Position numbers and translations under genes: made by a program. Of a stretch of DNA of 64,000 bases, positions 18,941-27,993 are shown piece after piece; position 1 is the first letter of the stretch; the number at the start of each line of letters is the position of its first letter. The notes beneath the pieces are model-generated. The model saw only the letters and a program-made list of their open reading frames with translations, had not been told where the DNA came from and did not search any database. The stretch is from Dechloromonas sp. CZR5 (lineage in GTDB: Bacteria > Pseudomonadota > Gammaproteobacteria > Burkholderiales > Rhodocyclaceae), in NCBI RefSeq assembly GCF_008711155.1, contig NZ_VUYQ01000006.1, forward strand, positions 1-64,000, read 5' to 3'.

Positions 18941-19342
18941 TCAAATCCTCATTGCGCGCCCCGCGATTGGCAAAACCAGCCGCCTCAGGCAGTTAAAAAA
19001 AATCTCAATGGAAACAAGATCGACAAATATCAGTAAGGGAATTGGCCAATAAAAATCCCCCCGCATCAAACCAGCCACGAAAACCAATGTAAGCATCCAT
19101 TTACATGTCGAAATCGCTCCCAACACACTTTTATTCGGAAGTAATTCACGAGAAATCAACCAATAGCCACAGCCCCAAGCCGAAACCAGGACACCACAAA
19201 AGCGTAAGGACGCAGCACCTCCGAGCAATGGGGGCAAATCAATCTCCGATGCAACCTCTGGCAGGGTGGTGAGAAAAACAATACCAATGACATAGTTTGG
19301 ATATGCTGCAAATGAAAAAAAACGCTTGGTATGAAATCTCAT
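18941..19342 (-). CDS. Small four-helix membrane protein, paralogue of the 32664-33038 product
   Basis: A 133-residue hydrophobic protein with about four membrane segments, starting at ATG 19342 after AGGAGAAA. It aligns along its length with the protein at 32664-33038: a conserved F-x-YPN-x-x-x-GIVFL opening, a single Gly-rich central segment (CGVLVSAWGCGYW), a Lys in the third segment and a C-terminal LLIFVDLVSI. I do not recognise a named family; the layout is DoxX-like or of small uncharacterised membrane proteins. It leads the fadB-fadA operon and has the two-box motif about 130 bp upstream. Confidence 0.65.
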   Translation of the reverse strand: MRFHTKRFFSFAAYPNYVIGIVFLTTLPEVASEIDLPPLLGGAASLRFCGVLVSAWGCGYWLISRELLPNKSVLGAISTCKWMLTLVFVAGLMRGDFYWPIPLLIFVDLVSIEIFFNCLRRLVLPIAGRAMRI

Positions 19343-19468
19343 TTTCTCCTCAGCTTCCGGTACAAAACCAGCGAATAGGACACCGCAAGGTGTCTCATCC
19401 GAGAAGAATATGGAGAATCAACGTGATAAAAAATCCCGGAAATTAGTGCTCATTTACCGGAACAAGTG

Positions 19469-19500
19469 TCTGGAAATCCGGGATATTTGCTGCGGCGCAG
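19469..19500 (-). promoter_or_regulatory. Putative two-box operator upstream of the small membrane protein-fadBA operon
   Basis: The plus-strand reading is TCTGGAAATCCGGGA (box A, 19469-19483), then 5 nt, then GCTGCGGCGCAG (box B, 19489-19500). It ends about 127 bp before the ATG at 19342. An additional half-like CCCGGAAATT lies near 19435. The same arrangement with identical spacing is found upstream of three other operons in this insert. Confidence 0.6.
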
Positions 19501-19575
19501 CAAACCATTTCCGCATTCAGTTACTTTGAATGCTCTTGGCTGGCATGAGGAGGTCCGGCTGAGTTGCCCATTTAC

Positions 19576-20961
19576 TCAAGTACCGAGACGCTGAAGAGCG
19601 TCGACCGTAAGGTAACGGTCATAGATATTGGGGTCATTCACCCGTGTGCTGTGCCCCCCCGCGACTTCGCGTACTTGTTCAATCCGCGTCATACGGCCGG
19701 TCTGTACGTTAAATGCGTGAATTGCACTCCAAGACCAATACGGCTGCCCCCCCCCAACTAGAACACGAGCAGTCCCATTGTCATAGAGTGAAAATGACCC
19801 ATCGAAATACCGGAAAATTTGGCCCTGGCGGTCATACGAAACCATAGCCAGCGGCAGTAGTGTCCTGGCATCAAACCAAACCAGCTTCTTACTTACGGGA
19901 GCTCTTGGGTACCCCACAGGAGTCGCCTCGATAACGATAGCCTCGGGCACCAACTCCACCTTTGTATCCCAAAATGTGTTTCCTTTTGGCCCCCCATGGG
20001 TCTTGTGCTCCCAGTTTGCATGCGCAGCATTCCACCCACCTGAGACCGCCCCTAAATAGGGGCCGCGCTGAACGATTCGGTAATTACCCCATGTTAAGAA
20101 GGGGTCACCGGCAGCCCATGCATCCGATAGATACAACTCCGATCCCGGAATCAGCGGCTCAAAACGCTGGTTTGTCGGAAAGCGACGGACTCGCTTAAAT
20201 GCTGGCAGATAACCATATAGTTCTGGAAACTGATTCTGATCGTAGGGCCAAATGTTGAGATAGGCCACTCCACGCACGTCAGTCGGCGATACAAAAAAAA
20301 CCGATTGCAACCTCAGCTTGTCCTTAAGGGCAGCAGTAACCGCCGGATTGAGACTATTTGTCTGCCGCTCCACTGAGGAGAGCTCAGCCCAACCGGAAGC
20401 ATACTGAAACTGCACCTGACCGAGTGGATCGAGATCGTATTCCTTAACCGCGTAGAGGCATGATTCATGGCGTCCCCAGCTCAGGGTGTGCGCCGCAAAA
20501 ACCTCTGTTGCATTTTTAGGGTCTGGAAAAGGATTCCCACCTATCCATGACTTTCCATCCTGAGTAACGACATTACCCTTGGCATCGAATTTTGCTTTTC
20601 CGGCATTCCGTAGGCTTGCTTCAAGATAAGCTGTTGGACTTAGGCGATGCAACTCCGTCGTCGTTTGTACCAACGTAAGCTGCCTTCCCAGATCGCGAAT
20701 CTGGTAAATCCGTACCGGGTCGAGTAAGTCGCTCACAAGATGAACATTTTCGCGAGTGATGATGTCACCAGGTTGCAAACGCCCTTTGGTCTGCGCTTCT
20801 ATGTGTAACAGTTCATCAGGGTATGCCCGCCTAGAATCGCCGGAAGCCGCAAAAGTACGCCAAGAAGAGCCTAGAACTCCTACGCTCAAAGCGCCCGCAA
20901 GCATTTCAGACACAAATTTTCGGCGGCCATAGTCCGGCCCGAATTTCCGAATCAACGCCAC
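19576..20961 (-). CDS. DUF1329 family exported protein (second copy)
   Basis: A 461-residue protein with a twin-arginine-like leader (YGRRKFVSEML, residues 11-21) followed by a hydrophobic segment. The mature part opens with YPDELLHIEAQTKGRL, matching the paralogue at 23828-25207 almost motif for motif (PGDIIT, WIGGNPFPD, SWGRHES, VRRFPTNQRFEP, SDAWAAGDP). DUF1329 proteins are LolB/LppX-like folds predicted to carry hydrophobic molecules in the periplasm and co-occur with DUF1302 proteins and RND transporters in hydrophobic-substrate loci. Start is GTG 20961 with GAGGGC upstream. It is the last gene of the uptake operon. Confidence 0.88.
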   Translation of the reverse strand: MALIRKFGPDYGRRKFVSEMLAGALSVGVLGSSWRTFAASGDSRRAYPDELLHIEAQTKGRLQPGDIITRENVHLVSDLLDPVRIYQIRDLGRQLTLVQTTTELHRLSPTAYLEASLRNAGKAKFDAKGNVVTQDGKSWIGGNPFPDPKNATEVFAAHTLSWGRHESCLYAVKEYDLDPLGQVQFQYASGWAELSSVERQTNSLNPAVTAALKDKLRLQSVFFVSPTDVRGVAYLNIWPYDQNQFPELYGYLPAFKRVRRFPTNQRFEPLIPGSELYLSDAWAAGDPFLTWGNYRIVQRGPYLGAVSGGWNAAHANWEHKTHGGPKGNTFWDTKVELVPEAIVIEATPVGYPRAPVSKKLVWFDARTLLPLAMVSYDRQGQIFRYFDGSFSLYDNGTARVLVGGGQPYWSWSAIHAFNVQTGRMTRIEQVREVAGGHSTRVNDPNIYDRYLTVDALQRLGT

Positions 20962-20977
20962 TGCTTGCCCTCAGAAT

Positions 20978-21005
20978 AGTGCCGGCCACCTAGGTAGCCG
21001 GCACT
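20978..21005. repeat. Intergenic inverted repeat between DUF1302 and DUF1329 genes
   Basis: AGTGCCGGC at 20978-20986 pairs with GCCGGCACT at 20997-21005 around a 10-nt loop. There is no T run on either side. On the minus-strand mRNA the hairpin follows the DUF1302 stop codon and precedes the last gene, so it may act as an RNA stabiliser or partial terminator within the operon. Confidence 0.5.
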
Positions 21006-21021
21006 GCTACAGCGTCAGGTA

Positions 21022-22815
21022 TCAGAAATACCAGGAACCACGGACAAACATCTCTCTCGCATAGTTATAGCCTTCGGCAAAATCCTTGCCATTGTTGCCG
21101 CTACGCAAGTAGTTAGCGTAGATATCCACTTGGAAATCCTTATTTACTTTCCATTTGGTTCCAGGCTGAACGAACCAACCACCATTCATATCAGTCAATA
21201 GCGCAAGATCGAATCGCCACTCAAGAGAGGGTGAAGGTTGTTGTAGAACTACTGCAATGTAGTCAGAGCCATTCTTTTTGCCGTTTGGCACCTGACCAGC
21301 GGTGTTATTGCTTCCCATCAGCGAACGCCCAAACAGATCACTGTCAGACTTATGCATCCATTGGAAGACCATATAAGTTGCGGGCAGTGCCTGACTGAAC
21401 TTGTGATACTTCTCGGCAATAAAAGCGAAGTTCAGTTCATCCTTAACAATGTAGTCTTTGGACAACGTAGGATTCGTAAACTTCTTATTCGGGGTGTAAG
21501 AGAGTTCAAAACGTCCGATCAACTGATCGGTTATGGAGTCAGGTTCGCCACTAAATACTTTATTCAGGGCAAATCCAAATACATTTTCTCGTGGGTACTC
21601 CCGAACAAGCCATCCCTGCAAATTTCCGAAACCTGTTGCAGGATCGAAAAACGTATCAAGAATACAAGATGCAGCTGCGGATCCAGCTGCAATTGCGCCC
21701 GGCGTTGAATTTGAAGCCCCACAAGCACCCGCCATAAAGCTGGCAGCCCCAGCCAAGGGACCTGTAGTTGTGCCGGAAAACTGGTTCAATGCACTCAGCA
21801 GGCCACCTACGCCATCAAGACGAGACAAGCTGGCATACCTGAACCACTCTTGGGCGCTATAAATGCCGCTGGTTCCTGTTGCAAATGGGGTTCCAGAAAT
21901 AGCGCCTTTACCCTGCGCTTCAGTCCAACGCAAAACTCCATCCGGATTGTTTCGCCGAACTGCAAACGCTTGTATACCGATATCTTCAATCTCAGTTTGC
22001 AAACGCAGACCAAAATTAAATTCATCTTTTACTTTTTCGTAGCCGGTCTTCTGATCAATTACAAATTGTGCAGGAACAGGATTGTAGGGAGCATTTGCAC
22101 CGGGCAATACGGAAGGTCTAAATTGCTGAACAAATCCCTCTAATTGAGTTTTATCAGCAACCCGGTAGGTACCTCTGATGCCGAGAGATGAGACGCGCTT
22201 ATCGGAAAACTCTTCTGCCGCCACATCAAACCCACTATGGCGACGCAAGTCCAGTCCGTTCGCCACATCCGCAACGCGGAAGAACATTGCCTCACCCCAG
22301 GCTATCTGTTGATTCCCAATACGCAACCAGACTGGCCCGCTGTTGTAATCCGCGTATGCAACAGGAAGGTCAAGCATCCAGTCCTTACCCGCCGCACCCA
22401 AACCACCAGCATTTCGGTTATTGCCATATTGTTGCTCAAACAAATTCTGATCCTTGAAGGCATCGTTAACCTTGCCAACCTGATCCGAGATACCACGCAT
22501 CTTAAAATGCACGGCCCAATCGTCCGTCAACTTTCCATCCAGATTCAATTCAAGTCGGGTTGCGAACATATTGAAATCCCCTGACTTGGCTTGTGAAGCA
22601 GGGCGAGTCAAAGTTCCCGGGGCCAATCCTGTGCTTTTTACTGCAACGCCGTTGTATTCATTTCCAGCCTGGTTAAATGGATTTTGATCATCCGTAAGTT
22701 TCACGGCGACCTCTTCCCTTAGCATTCCGGAGAACGTCCAGTCTGCAGCGAGTGCGCAATTGGTCGAGGCAAAAATACCGGCGGATGCTAACCCAATAAG
22801 TTTCAAACTATTCAT
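21022..22815 (-). CDS. DUF1302 family outer-membrane protein
   Basis: A 597-residue protein with a Sec signal peptide (GLASAGIFASTNCALAA, cleavage after about residue 24) and a C-terminal aromatic residue in RGSWYF, typical of outer-membrane beta-barrels. Internal segments alternate polar and aromatic residues, as in porin-like strands. DUF1302 proteins accompany DUF1329, YCF48 and RND genes in loci for steroids, terpenes and other hydrophobic compounds, and are thought to let the substrate through the outer membrane. Start ATG 22815 has a strong GGAGGAGGGA site. A Gly/Ala/Ser-rich insertion with cysteines (about residues 365-395) looks like an extracellular loop. Confidence 0.9.
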   Translation of the reverse strand: MNSLKLIGLASAGIFASTNCALAADWTFSGMLREEVAVKLTDDQNPFNQAGNEYNGVAVKSTGLAPGTLTRPASQAKSGDFNMFATRLELNLDGKLTDDWAVHFKMRGISDQVGKVNDAFKDQNLFEQQYGNNRNAGGLGAAGKDWMLDLPVAYADYNSGPVWLRIGNQQIAWGEAMFFRVADVANGLDLRRHSGFDVAAEEFSDKRVSSLGIRGTYRVADKTQLEGFVQQFRPSVLPGANAPYNPVPAQFVIDQKTGYEKVKDEFNFGLRLQTEIEDIGIQAFAVRRNNPDGVLRWTEAQGKGAISGTPFATGTSGIYSAQEWFRYASLSRLDGVGGLLSALNQFSGTTTGPLAGAASFMAGACGASNSTPGAIAAGSAAASCILDTFFDPATGFGNLQGWLVREYPRENVFGFALNKVFSGEPDSITDQLIGRFELSYTPNKKFTNPTLSKDYIVKDELNFAFIAEKYHKFSQALPATYMVFQWMHKSDSDLFGRSLMGSNNTAGQVPNGKKNGSDYIAVVLQQPSPSLEWRFDLALLTDMNGGWFVQPGTKWKVNKDFQVDIYANYLRSGNNGKDFAEGYNYAREMFVRGSWYF

Positions 22816-22845
22816 AGTTGTCCCTCCTCCTAATACATAAACTGC

Positions 22846-23826
22846 CTAAAACTTAGCCCGAAGAATTGATCCGGAAGCTCCACCAATCACGACTACCAAA
22901 CCATCTTTCTGACCTTCGACACCTGCCACCGACGAGTGAATCAGGGAATGAGATTTCTGCGATTTATCCGCCACGAAAATTGCACCGCCATCTCGACTTA
23001 AGAGCACGGTTCGGACGCCCACAGCAATTACCGAAGTACCGCTATTGCTTGCCCATACATCAGTCAAAACAGACTTTGTTCCGCTATTGACTTCTGCCCA
23101 CGTCTTCCCAGCATCGTTTGAGCGAAGAATCAGACCTTCCTGACCCACAGCAAAAATTCGCCCCTTCTGACCAACAAACAGGCCAAAAAGAGATCGCTCT
23201 CCTTTATGCAGAACCTCCCAGCGGCCACCTGCGACTGCGGACCTTAGGACTAGCTCGAACTCACCGGTAAGCGTGACTGCACCATCCTCAGCGACCTGTA
23301 CTGCGTACAAATGCGGTTCCGCATCCGTTCCCAGCAATCCCTTCCAATCGACCACTACGGTTTGCCATGACTTACCCCAATCGAGAGAGTGGAGAACGGT
23401 GCCAAAGCCTCCCACTGCATATGCTTCACCCTTGGAATTGGCGTGGACTCCGAGGATGCGGGCGTCAGTCACCGCTTGCACCGACTCCCACTTGATACAG
23501 TCGTCAGACCGTAGGATCAGTCCCTGCTGGCCTCCGGCCAGGCACCTTCCATTACTTCGGACAATCGATAGCAAAGCCGATTGAGAAGCAGGAGACTCTA
23601 GTCTGTTCCAGGAGGTACCACTATCAGCCGTACTCAGCAAAAGTCCATGATCACCAACCGCAACACCGTTGCCTCCTTCAAAGCTCACGCCAAAAAGAAA
23701 GTCGTGAGGTTTTCCTTTGGATTGAACCTGAAGGTCCAAAGCGTCTTTGGCAAAGCCCACTTGGGCCGAAAGCCCTAAGATCGCAGCAATACCAAGTACC
23801 TTAATCACGCGACCTAAGCACGCCAT
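22846..23826 (-). CDS. YCF48/BNR-repeat exported protein
   Basis: About 326 residues from ATG 23826, which gives a proper signal peptide (VIKVLGIAAILGLSAQVGFA); longer in-frame starts would run into the upstream gene. The mature part consists of repeated blades with GxxGxILRSxDxGxTW-like units, for example GQEGLILRSNDAGKTW, VGDHGLLLSTADSGTSW and GGFGTVLHSLDWGKSW. This is a YCF48-type beta-propeller, expected to be periplasmic. Such proteins occur with RND transporters in this operon type, perhaps as adaptors. The start is 1 nt from the upstream DUF1329 stop, so translation is coupled. Confidence 0.88.
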   Translation of the reverse strand: MACLGRVIKVLGIAAILGLSAQVGFAKDALDLQVQSKGKPHDFLFGVSFEGGNGVAVGDHGLLLSTADSGTSWNRLESPASQSALLSIVRSNGRCLAGGQQGLILRSDDCIKWESVQAVTDARILGVHANSKGEAYAVGGFGTVLHSLDWGKSWQTVVVDWKGLLGTDAEPHLYAVQVAEDGAVTLTGEFELVLRSAVAGGRWEVLHKGERSLFGLFVGQKGRIFAVGQEGLILRSNDAGKTWAEVNSGTKSVLTDVWASNSGTSVIAVGVRTVLLSRDGGAIFVADKSQKSHSLIHSSVAGVEGQKDGLVVVIGGASGSILRAKF

Positions 23827-23827
23827 G

Positions 23828-25207
23828 TCAGGCCCCCAAACGGGAAAGCGCCTGCTCCGTGAGGTATTTCTCATACACCCCCTCAACGTTACGTGCGGAC
23901 TTGAAGCCACCAGCAATCTGCTTGGCCTGAACAAAGCGAGACATCCGATTTGCCTGGATGTCGTGCGACATGACTGAAGTCCACGACCATGTCGTGTGCT
24001 TCCCTGTCAGATCTCGTACGCCATTTTTTTCATAAAGGCCGTAGGCTGGCTCGTAACTCTTGAAGAGTTCACCACGACGATCATAGGTGTGATAACCGAT
24101 GTACATCATGTTACGTGCATCAATCCAGGCGCGCTTCTTACCGATAGGAGCTCGCGGAAAACCAACGGGCTCAGCGTCAACGACCAAGCACTCAGGAATC
24201 AACTCCATGTTGTACTCGTAGAAGGTCTGGCCCTGAGGTCCGCCGTGAGTAGGCAGTTCCCAGTTGGGATCGTCAACCTGATTATTAGAAACCGCACCCA
24301 GCATTGGACGACGCTCAACCAGCTTGTAGTTACCCCAAGTCATCATCGGATCGCCTGCAGCCCAGGAATCCGACAAATAGAATGTAAGGCCAGGTGCCAT
24401 CGGTTCGAAGCGCTGATTGGTCGGGAATTTTCTGACGCGCTTGAAGGCAGGAACGTAGCCGACCAAATCTGGGAATTTTTTCTGATCGTAGTACCAGGTA
24501 TTCAGATAGCCAGTACCGCGCACATCTGAGGGGCCAGTGAAAAGCACGGTCTGATAACGCAGTTTGTCTTTGTGACTATCGCCCTTATAGGGACCGACTG
24601 CCCCGCCTGCACCAAGACGGCCGCAAGTATTTTCTTCAATCCATGCAAAATCGTATTGATAATTGACTTTGCCATCAGGACCGATGTCCCAGTCCTTGAC
24701 CGCATAAATCGCACTGTCGTGACGCCCCCAACTGAGGGTAAGATTTGCATAGGCTTCAAGTGGCGTTTTCGCGTCAGGGAAAGGATTCCCACCGATCCAC
24801 CTTTCGCCACCTGGTGCATAAACATTCCCGTCAGCACCAAAGCTCGCCTTGCCTGCATTTTTCAAGGTCGCTTCGAAATAGTCGTGCGGAAAGAGGCGAG
24901 AGACATCCTTGGTTGTCGGAACAATCCGAATTCGACGACCCATTTCCTTAACCTGCTTATAGGCGATCGGCGTCAGGAGATCTTTGACGATATCCACATT
25001 CGCTGCCGTAATCAGATCCCCCGTCTTGATCTTCCCCTTTGTATAGGCATCAATCGACATAAGTTCGTCTGGGTAGGCCTTCGATATATCGGCACCTTTT
25101 GCAATCAAAGGCCACAGGGGAGCCAACACCCCTGCTCCTGCCAAGGTTCCTGCTTTTGCCAAGAAAGCACGACGGCTATAGTCAAAATCAAATTTCAGTA
25201 GGTGCAT
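23828..25207 (-). CDS. DUF1329 family exported protein (first copy)
   Basis: A 459-residue protein with a twin-arginine-type leader (DYSRRAFLAKAGTLAGAG, about residues 9-26) and the family core YPDELMSIDAYTKGKI, RWIGGNPFPD, SWGRHDS, VRKFPTNQRFEP and SDSWAAGDP. It resembles the product at 19576-20961 closely enough to be a paralogue. Export in folded form and binding of a hydrophobic ligand in the periplasm are inferred from the leader and the LolB-like family fold. ATG 25207 follows CAGGAGACAAAA. It sits between the RND transporter gene and the YCF48 gene. Confidence 0.9.
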   Translation of the reverse strand: MHLLKFDFDYSRRAFLAKAGTLAGAGVLAPLWPLIAKGADISKAYPDELMSIDAYTKGKIKTGDLITAANVDIVKDLLTPIAYKQVKEMGRRIRIVPTTKDVSRLFPHDYFEATLKNAGKASFGADGNVYAPGGERWIGGNPFPDAKTPLEAYANLTLSWGRHDSAIYAVKDWDIGPDGKVNYQYDFAWIEENTCGRLGAGGAVGPYKGDSHKDKLRYQTVLFTGPSDVRGTGYLNTWYYDQKKFPDLVGYVPAFKRVRKFPTNQRFEPMAPGLTFYLSDSWAAGDPMMTWGNYKLVERRPMLGAVSNNQVDDPNWELPTHGGPQGQTFYEYNMELIPECLVVDAEPVGFPRAPIGKKRAWIDARNMMYIGYHTYDRRGELFKSYEPAYGLYEKNGVRDLTGKHTTWSWTSVMSHDIQANRMSRFVQAKQIAGGFKSARNVEGVYEKYLTEQALSRLGA

Positions 25208-25250
25208 TTTTGTCTCCTGGTTGATTTCCGAAACTCACACTTTTGCGAGT

Positions 25251-27683
25251 TCAAGCTTTGGTTTTCTGCTGCAAACGATGGTCGTCGAGCCACCCATCGA
25301 CCGACTCCGAAAGGAACTGATGCTCTGCGGAGACGAATTTTGGTTTGTAGATGTAGATGAGTAGGGGCACGAGTACGAGGGCAAGTGCGGTGTTGATGGC
25401 CATCACCACGACAAGTAACAATCCCATGTCGGCAAGGAACTTCAGTTCCGACAGGAAATACCAGGGGGCAATACCAATCGTCATGAGGAGCGCGGTAAAT
25501 AGAATCGCTTTGCCACATGTCGTTAGGGCTGCCTTAATGGCGTTTCCATAGTGCTGAGCATCCTTGTATTCCTCGCAGATACGGCTAACGAGATAGATGC
25601 CATAGTCGATACCAACACCAATCCCGATTGCCAGAATCGGCAAGCTGTTGACGTCCAGCCCCATGCCAAAAATGGTCATGGAAGCAGTTAGCAGAGCGTT
25701 GGCCAAATTGACGGGCAATAGAAGAATCACAGCTGCTACAACCGACCGGTATGCCCATGCCACGCCGATACCAATGGCTAAATTCAGGCCTGCCAGGATG
25801 TACCACTGATAAATATCGACCGTCTCATTCACCGACTGTTGCAGCGCGATCGAACCCGTAGCAAGGCGAATTCTGAAAGTCGGATGCTCGATGCCCACCT
25901 CGGCAATACAGCTACGCGCATCAGCCAATGCCGCATCGACCGTCTCTTGTTTGTTGTCGGAATACCAAAGAGACACCGTGGCATTTTTCTGCTCAAAATC
26001 GGCAATGTGCAGATATGCATTCGGGCTGGTTCCCAGCATTAATGCGCCTGATGCTGCTCCCGCTGCCGCGTCAGTGTTATCAAGCGGCAACCATTTCGGA
26101 TTGCCTCCGTTGAACAAGCGGTTTGCTTCTGGCGCATAATCAGCAAAAGAGAGAGTCGCGCGGGGCGGATGCTCCTTGCTTTCCAGACAGCGTTGCAACT
26201 GGCTCATTGAATTCAAGGTATCTGCTTGCCGGACGATCCGACCTTCCTTGCCTTCGAACACAACCTCAAGGGTCATGCTGCCGGGGAAGTGTCGATTAAT
26301 CTGGCGCACTGCGGTATTGAAAGCAGCGTCTTCGCGCAAGAGATTGCTACCCTCGACAGGATTTCCCACCTGCACCTTGAACATCATGGCGATGGATGCG
26401 AGCGTCAGGACGACAAAGGTTGCAGCAGTAAACCGGGCACGTCTGCCAGTGCTAAGCCAGCCCGCACCGGACAAAATCCAATATAGCGCCCTGTGCACAA
26501 TTCCAACCTGGGCTTTCTCCGCGTCACCACCGCCAACCAGTCTTTCCAGATTTTTCGGCGCAGGCAGCAAGCTGAGAATGACCGGAGTAAGCAATACGCT
26601 GGTGGGCACCAGGGTCATCGCCCAGAAACCAGTGAACAGCGCGAAACGTTCCATGGCAGGGATTGGCGCAACGCCCACCAGCATCAACCCACAAACGTCG
26701 GTAAAAATCCCCAGAGTGCCTGGTGCGAACATCATGGTTAGCGACATCTCGGCCGCCACTTTTTTATCTCCAACCTCGAGCAGTATTTCGTAATACCGCT
26801 CCGTGGCCTGAACGCAATGGCTAAAAGAACGGGCGATCAGCAACAGCGGAACCACCATGAGGAGCGGCTCAACCGGCTGATGAATCCAGCCGACAAAACC
26901 AAAGCCCCAAACTGCCGATGTCAGACTAACCACCAACGGGGTTACTACCCCTGCGACATTTCGCATTGCAAAGAAAAGGCAAGCGAACATCAACCCTAGA
27001 GTTACAGCGAAGATCGTCGGCGTATGCTGTCCAAAATGGTAAATCCAACCTGTCAGCATCGGCCAGCCAGCGACATATACTTCGTGATTGGCGTCTGAAT
27101 ACTTTGCCGTAAGCGCCTGAACCGTATCGAATACCTGCTGATAGTCGACTAGCCGCTCAATGAATGTGGCATTGATGATTGCTGCAGTCTGATCCCCCGA
27201 AACCAGAAACGACTTAACTGCAGGAGACTCGTTGATACGGCGACGCGTCTCTTCCAGTTCCTCTGCGGTGGCTGGCGGATGGTTATCCATAATCGGATTG
27301 GAAAAGATGCCATCTGCCGTCAGGACCGTATAGCGAGCTTTCTCGGTTGCGATCGATACGATCTGATCGTGATCGACTCCCGGTGCCAAATCGATATCCC
27401 GAGACATGTCCCATATTTTTCCCATCGTCTCAGCAGTGAATACATCCTTCCCATCGGTTCGTTTCACCATGATGGTCACGGTAAGTGGATTCCCGAAATT
27501 TGGATGATCCCGGTAGGTCTGAACGAAGGGATGAGTTACCGGAAAGAGATCTGAGAAGATCGTCTTAAACTCAACCTTGGATGCCCCTACGCCGAAAAAC
27601 ACTGTAACGGCCATTGCGACCAACAGCGAAAGCCAAGGGCGCTTCATTGTCCAGTGCGCAATGTTGTGTCTAAAAGTAGCCAA
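25251..27683 (-). CDS. RND/MMPL superfamily transporter
   Basis: An 810-residue inner-membrane protein with the RND topology: one N-terminal membrane helix (residues 16-33), a large periplasmic domain, five helices (about 225-400), a second periplasmic domain and a final helix bundle (about 640-785). NSLPILAIGIGVGIDYGIYL near residue 690 is a typical MMPL helix with an acidic residue. Proteins of this HAE3/MMPL kind move lipids or hydrophobic molecules using the proton gradient. The start is TTG 27683, preceded by GTGAGGCAGACAA. It leads the operon RND-DUF1329-YCF48-DUF1302-DUF1329 and has the two-box motif 140-170 bp upstream. Confidence 0.92.
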   Translation of the reverse strand: MATFRHNIAHWTMKRPWLSLLVAMAVTVFFGVGASKVEFKTIFSDLFPVTHPFVQTYRDHPNFGNPLTVTIMVKRTDGKDVFTAETMGKIWDMSRDIDLAPGVDHDQIVSIATEKARYTVLTADGIFSNPIMDNHPPATAEELEETRRRINESPAVKSFLVSGDQTAAIINATFIERLVDYQQVFDTVQALTAKYSDANHEVYVAGWPMLTGWIYHFGQHTPTIFAVTLGLMFACLFFAMRNVAGVVTPLVVSLTSAVWGFGFVGWIHQPVEPLLMVVPLLLIARSFSHCVQATERYYEILLEVGDKKVAAEMSLTMMFAPGTLGIFTDVCGLMLVGVAPIPAMERFALFTGFWAMTLVPTSVLLTPVILSLLPAPKNLERLVGGGDAEKAQVGIVHRALYWILSGAGWLSTGRRARFTAATFVVLTLASIAMMFKVQVGNPVEGSNLLREDAAFNTAVRQINRHFPGSMTLEVVFEGKEGRIVRQADTLNSMSQLQRCLESKEHPPRATLSFADYAPEANRLFNGGNPKWLPLDNTDAAAGAASGALMLGTSPNAYLHIADFEQKNATVSLWYSDNKQETVDAALADARSCIAEVGIEHPTFRIRLATGSIALQQSVNETVDIYQWYILAGLNLAIGIGVAWAYRSVVAAVILLLPVNLANALLTASMTIFGMGLDVNSLPILAIGIGVGIDYGIYLVSRICEEYKDAQHYGNAIKAALTTCGKAILFTALLMTIGIAPWYFLSELKFLADMGLLLVVVMAINTALALVLVPLLIYIYKPKFVSAEHQFLSESVDGWLDDHRLQQKTKA

Positions 27684-27823
27684 TTGTCTGCCTCACCATA
27701 TTGATTTCGTCGAGATTGCGCGGCAATTCCGACGCAGTTGGTTATGTTTGTGTGATTGATTCTCCCAATGGAAAGCACATCTCTCAATCACGGAGAGCCG
27801 TTAGGTTTTTAGCGGTGGATAGC

Positions 27824-27855
27824 CACGGAAATCCGTGACTATCGCTGCAATGCAA
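27824..27855 (-). promoter_or_regulatory. Putative two-box operator upstream of the uptake operon
   Basis: CACGGAAATCCGTGA (27824-27838) is the best box A in the window; its first 14 bases form a palindrome except for the AA centre. Five nucleotides later comes GCTGCAATGCAA (27844-27855). The pair lies 140 bp before the TTG start of the RND gene. Three other insert promoters carry the same arrangement. Confidence 0.65.
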
Positions 27856-27911
27856 CAAGATCAACCGAAACGAAAAAGCACCTCGGCATTGCCCGAAAGC
27901 AAATGAAATAG

Positions 27912-27944
27912 ACAAAAAAAACCGGGAAGTTAGAAACTTCCCGG
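27912..27944 (-). terminator. Rho-independent terminator after pntB
   Basis: CCGGGAAGTT (27922-27931) pairs with AACTTCCCGG (27935-27944). On the minus strand the hairpin is followed directly by a run of T residues (A run at 27914-27921 on the plus strand). It lies about 50 bp beyond the pntB stop codon and separates the transhydrogenase transcript from the uptake operon. Confidence 0.9.
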
Positions 27945-27993
27945 CAAGCCGCAAGCAGATCCTTCCGATACTGCCCGCAGAGGAGACTCTGAC

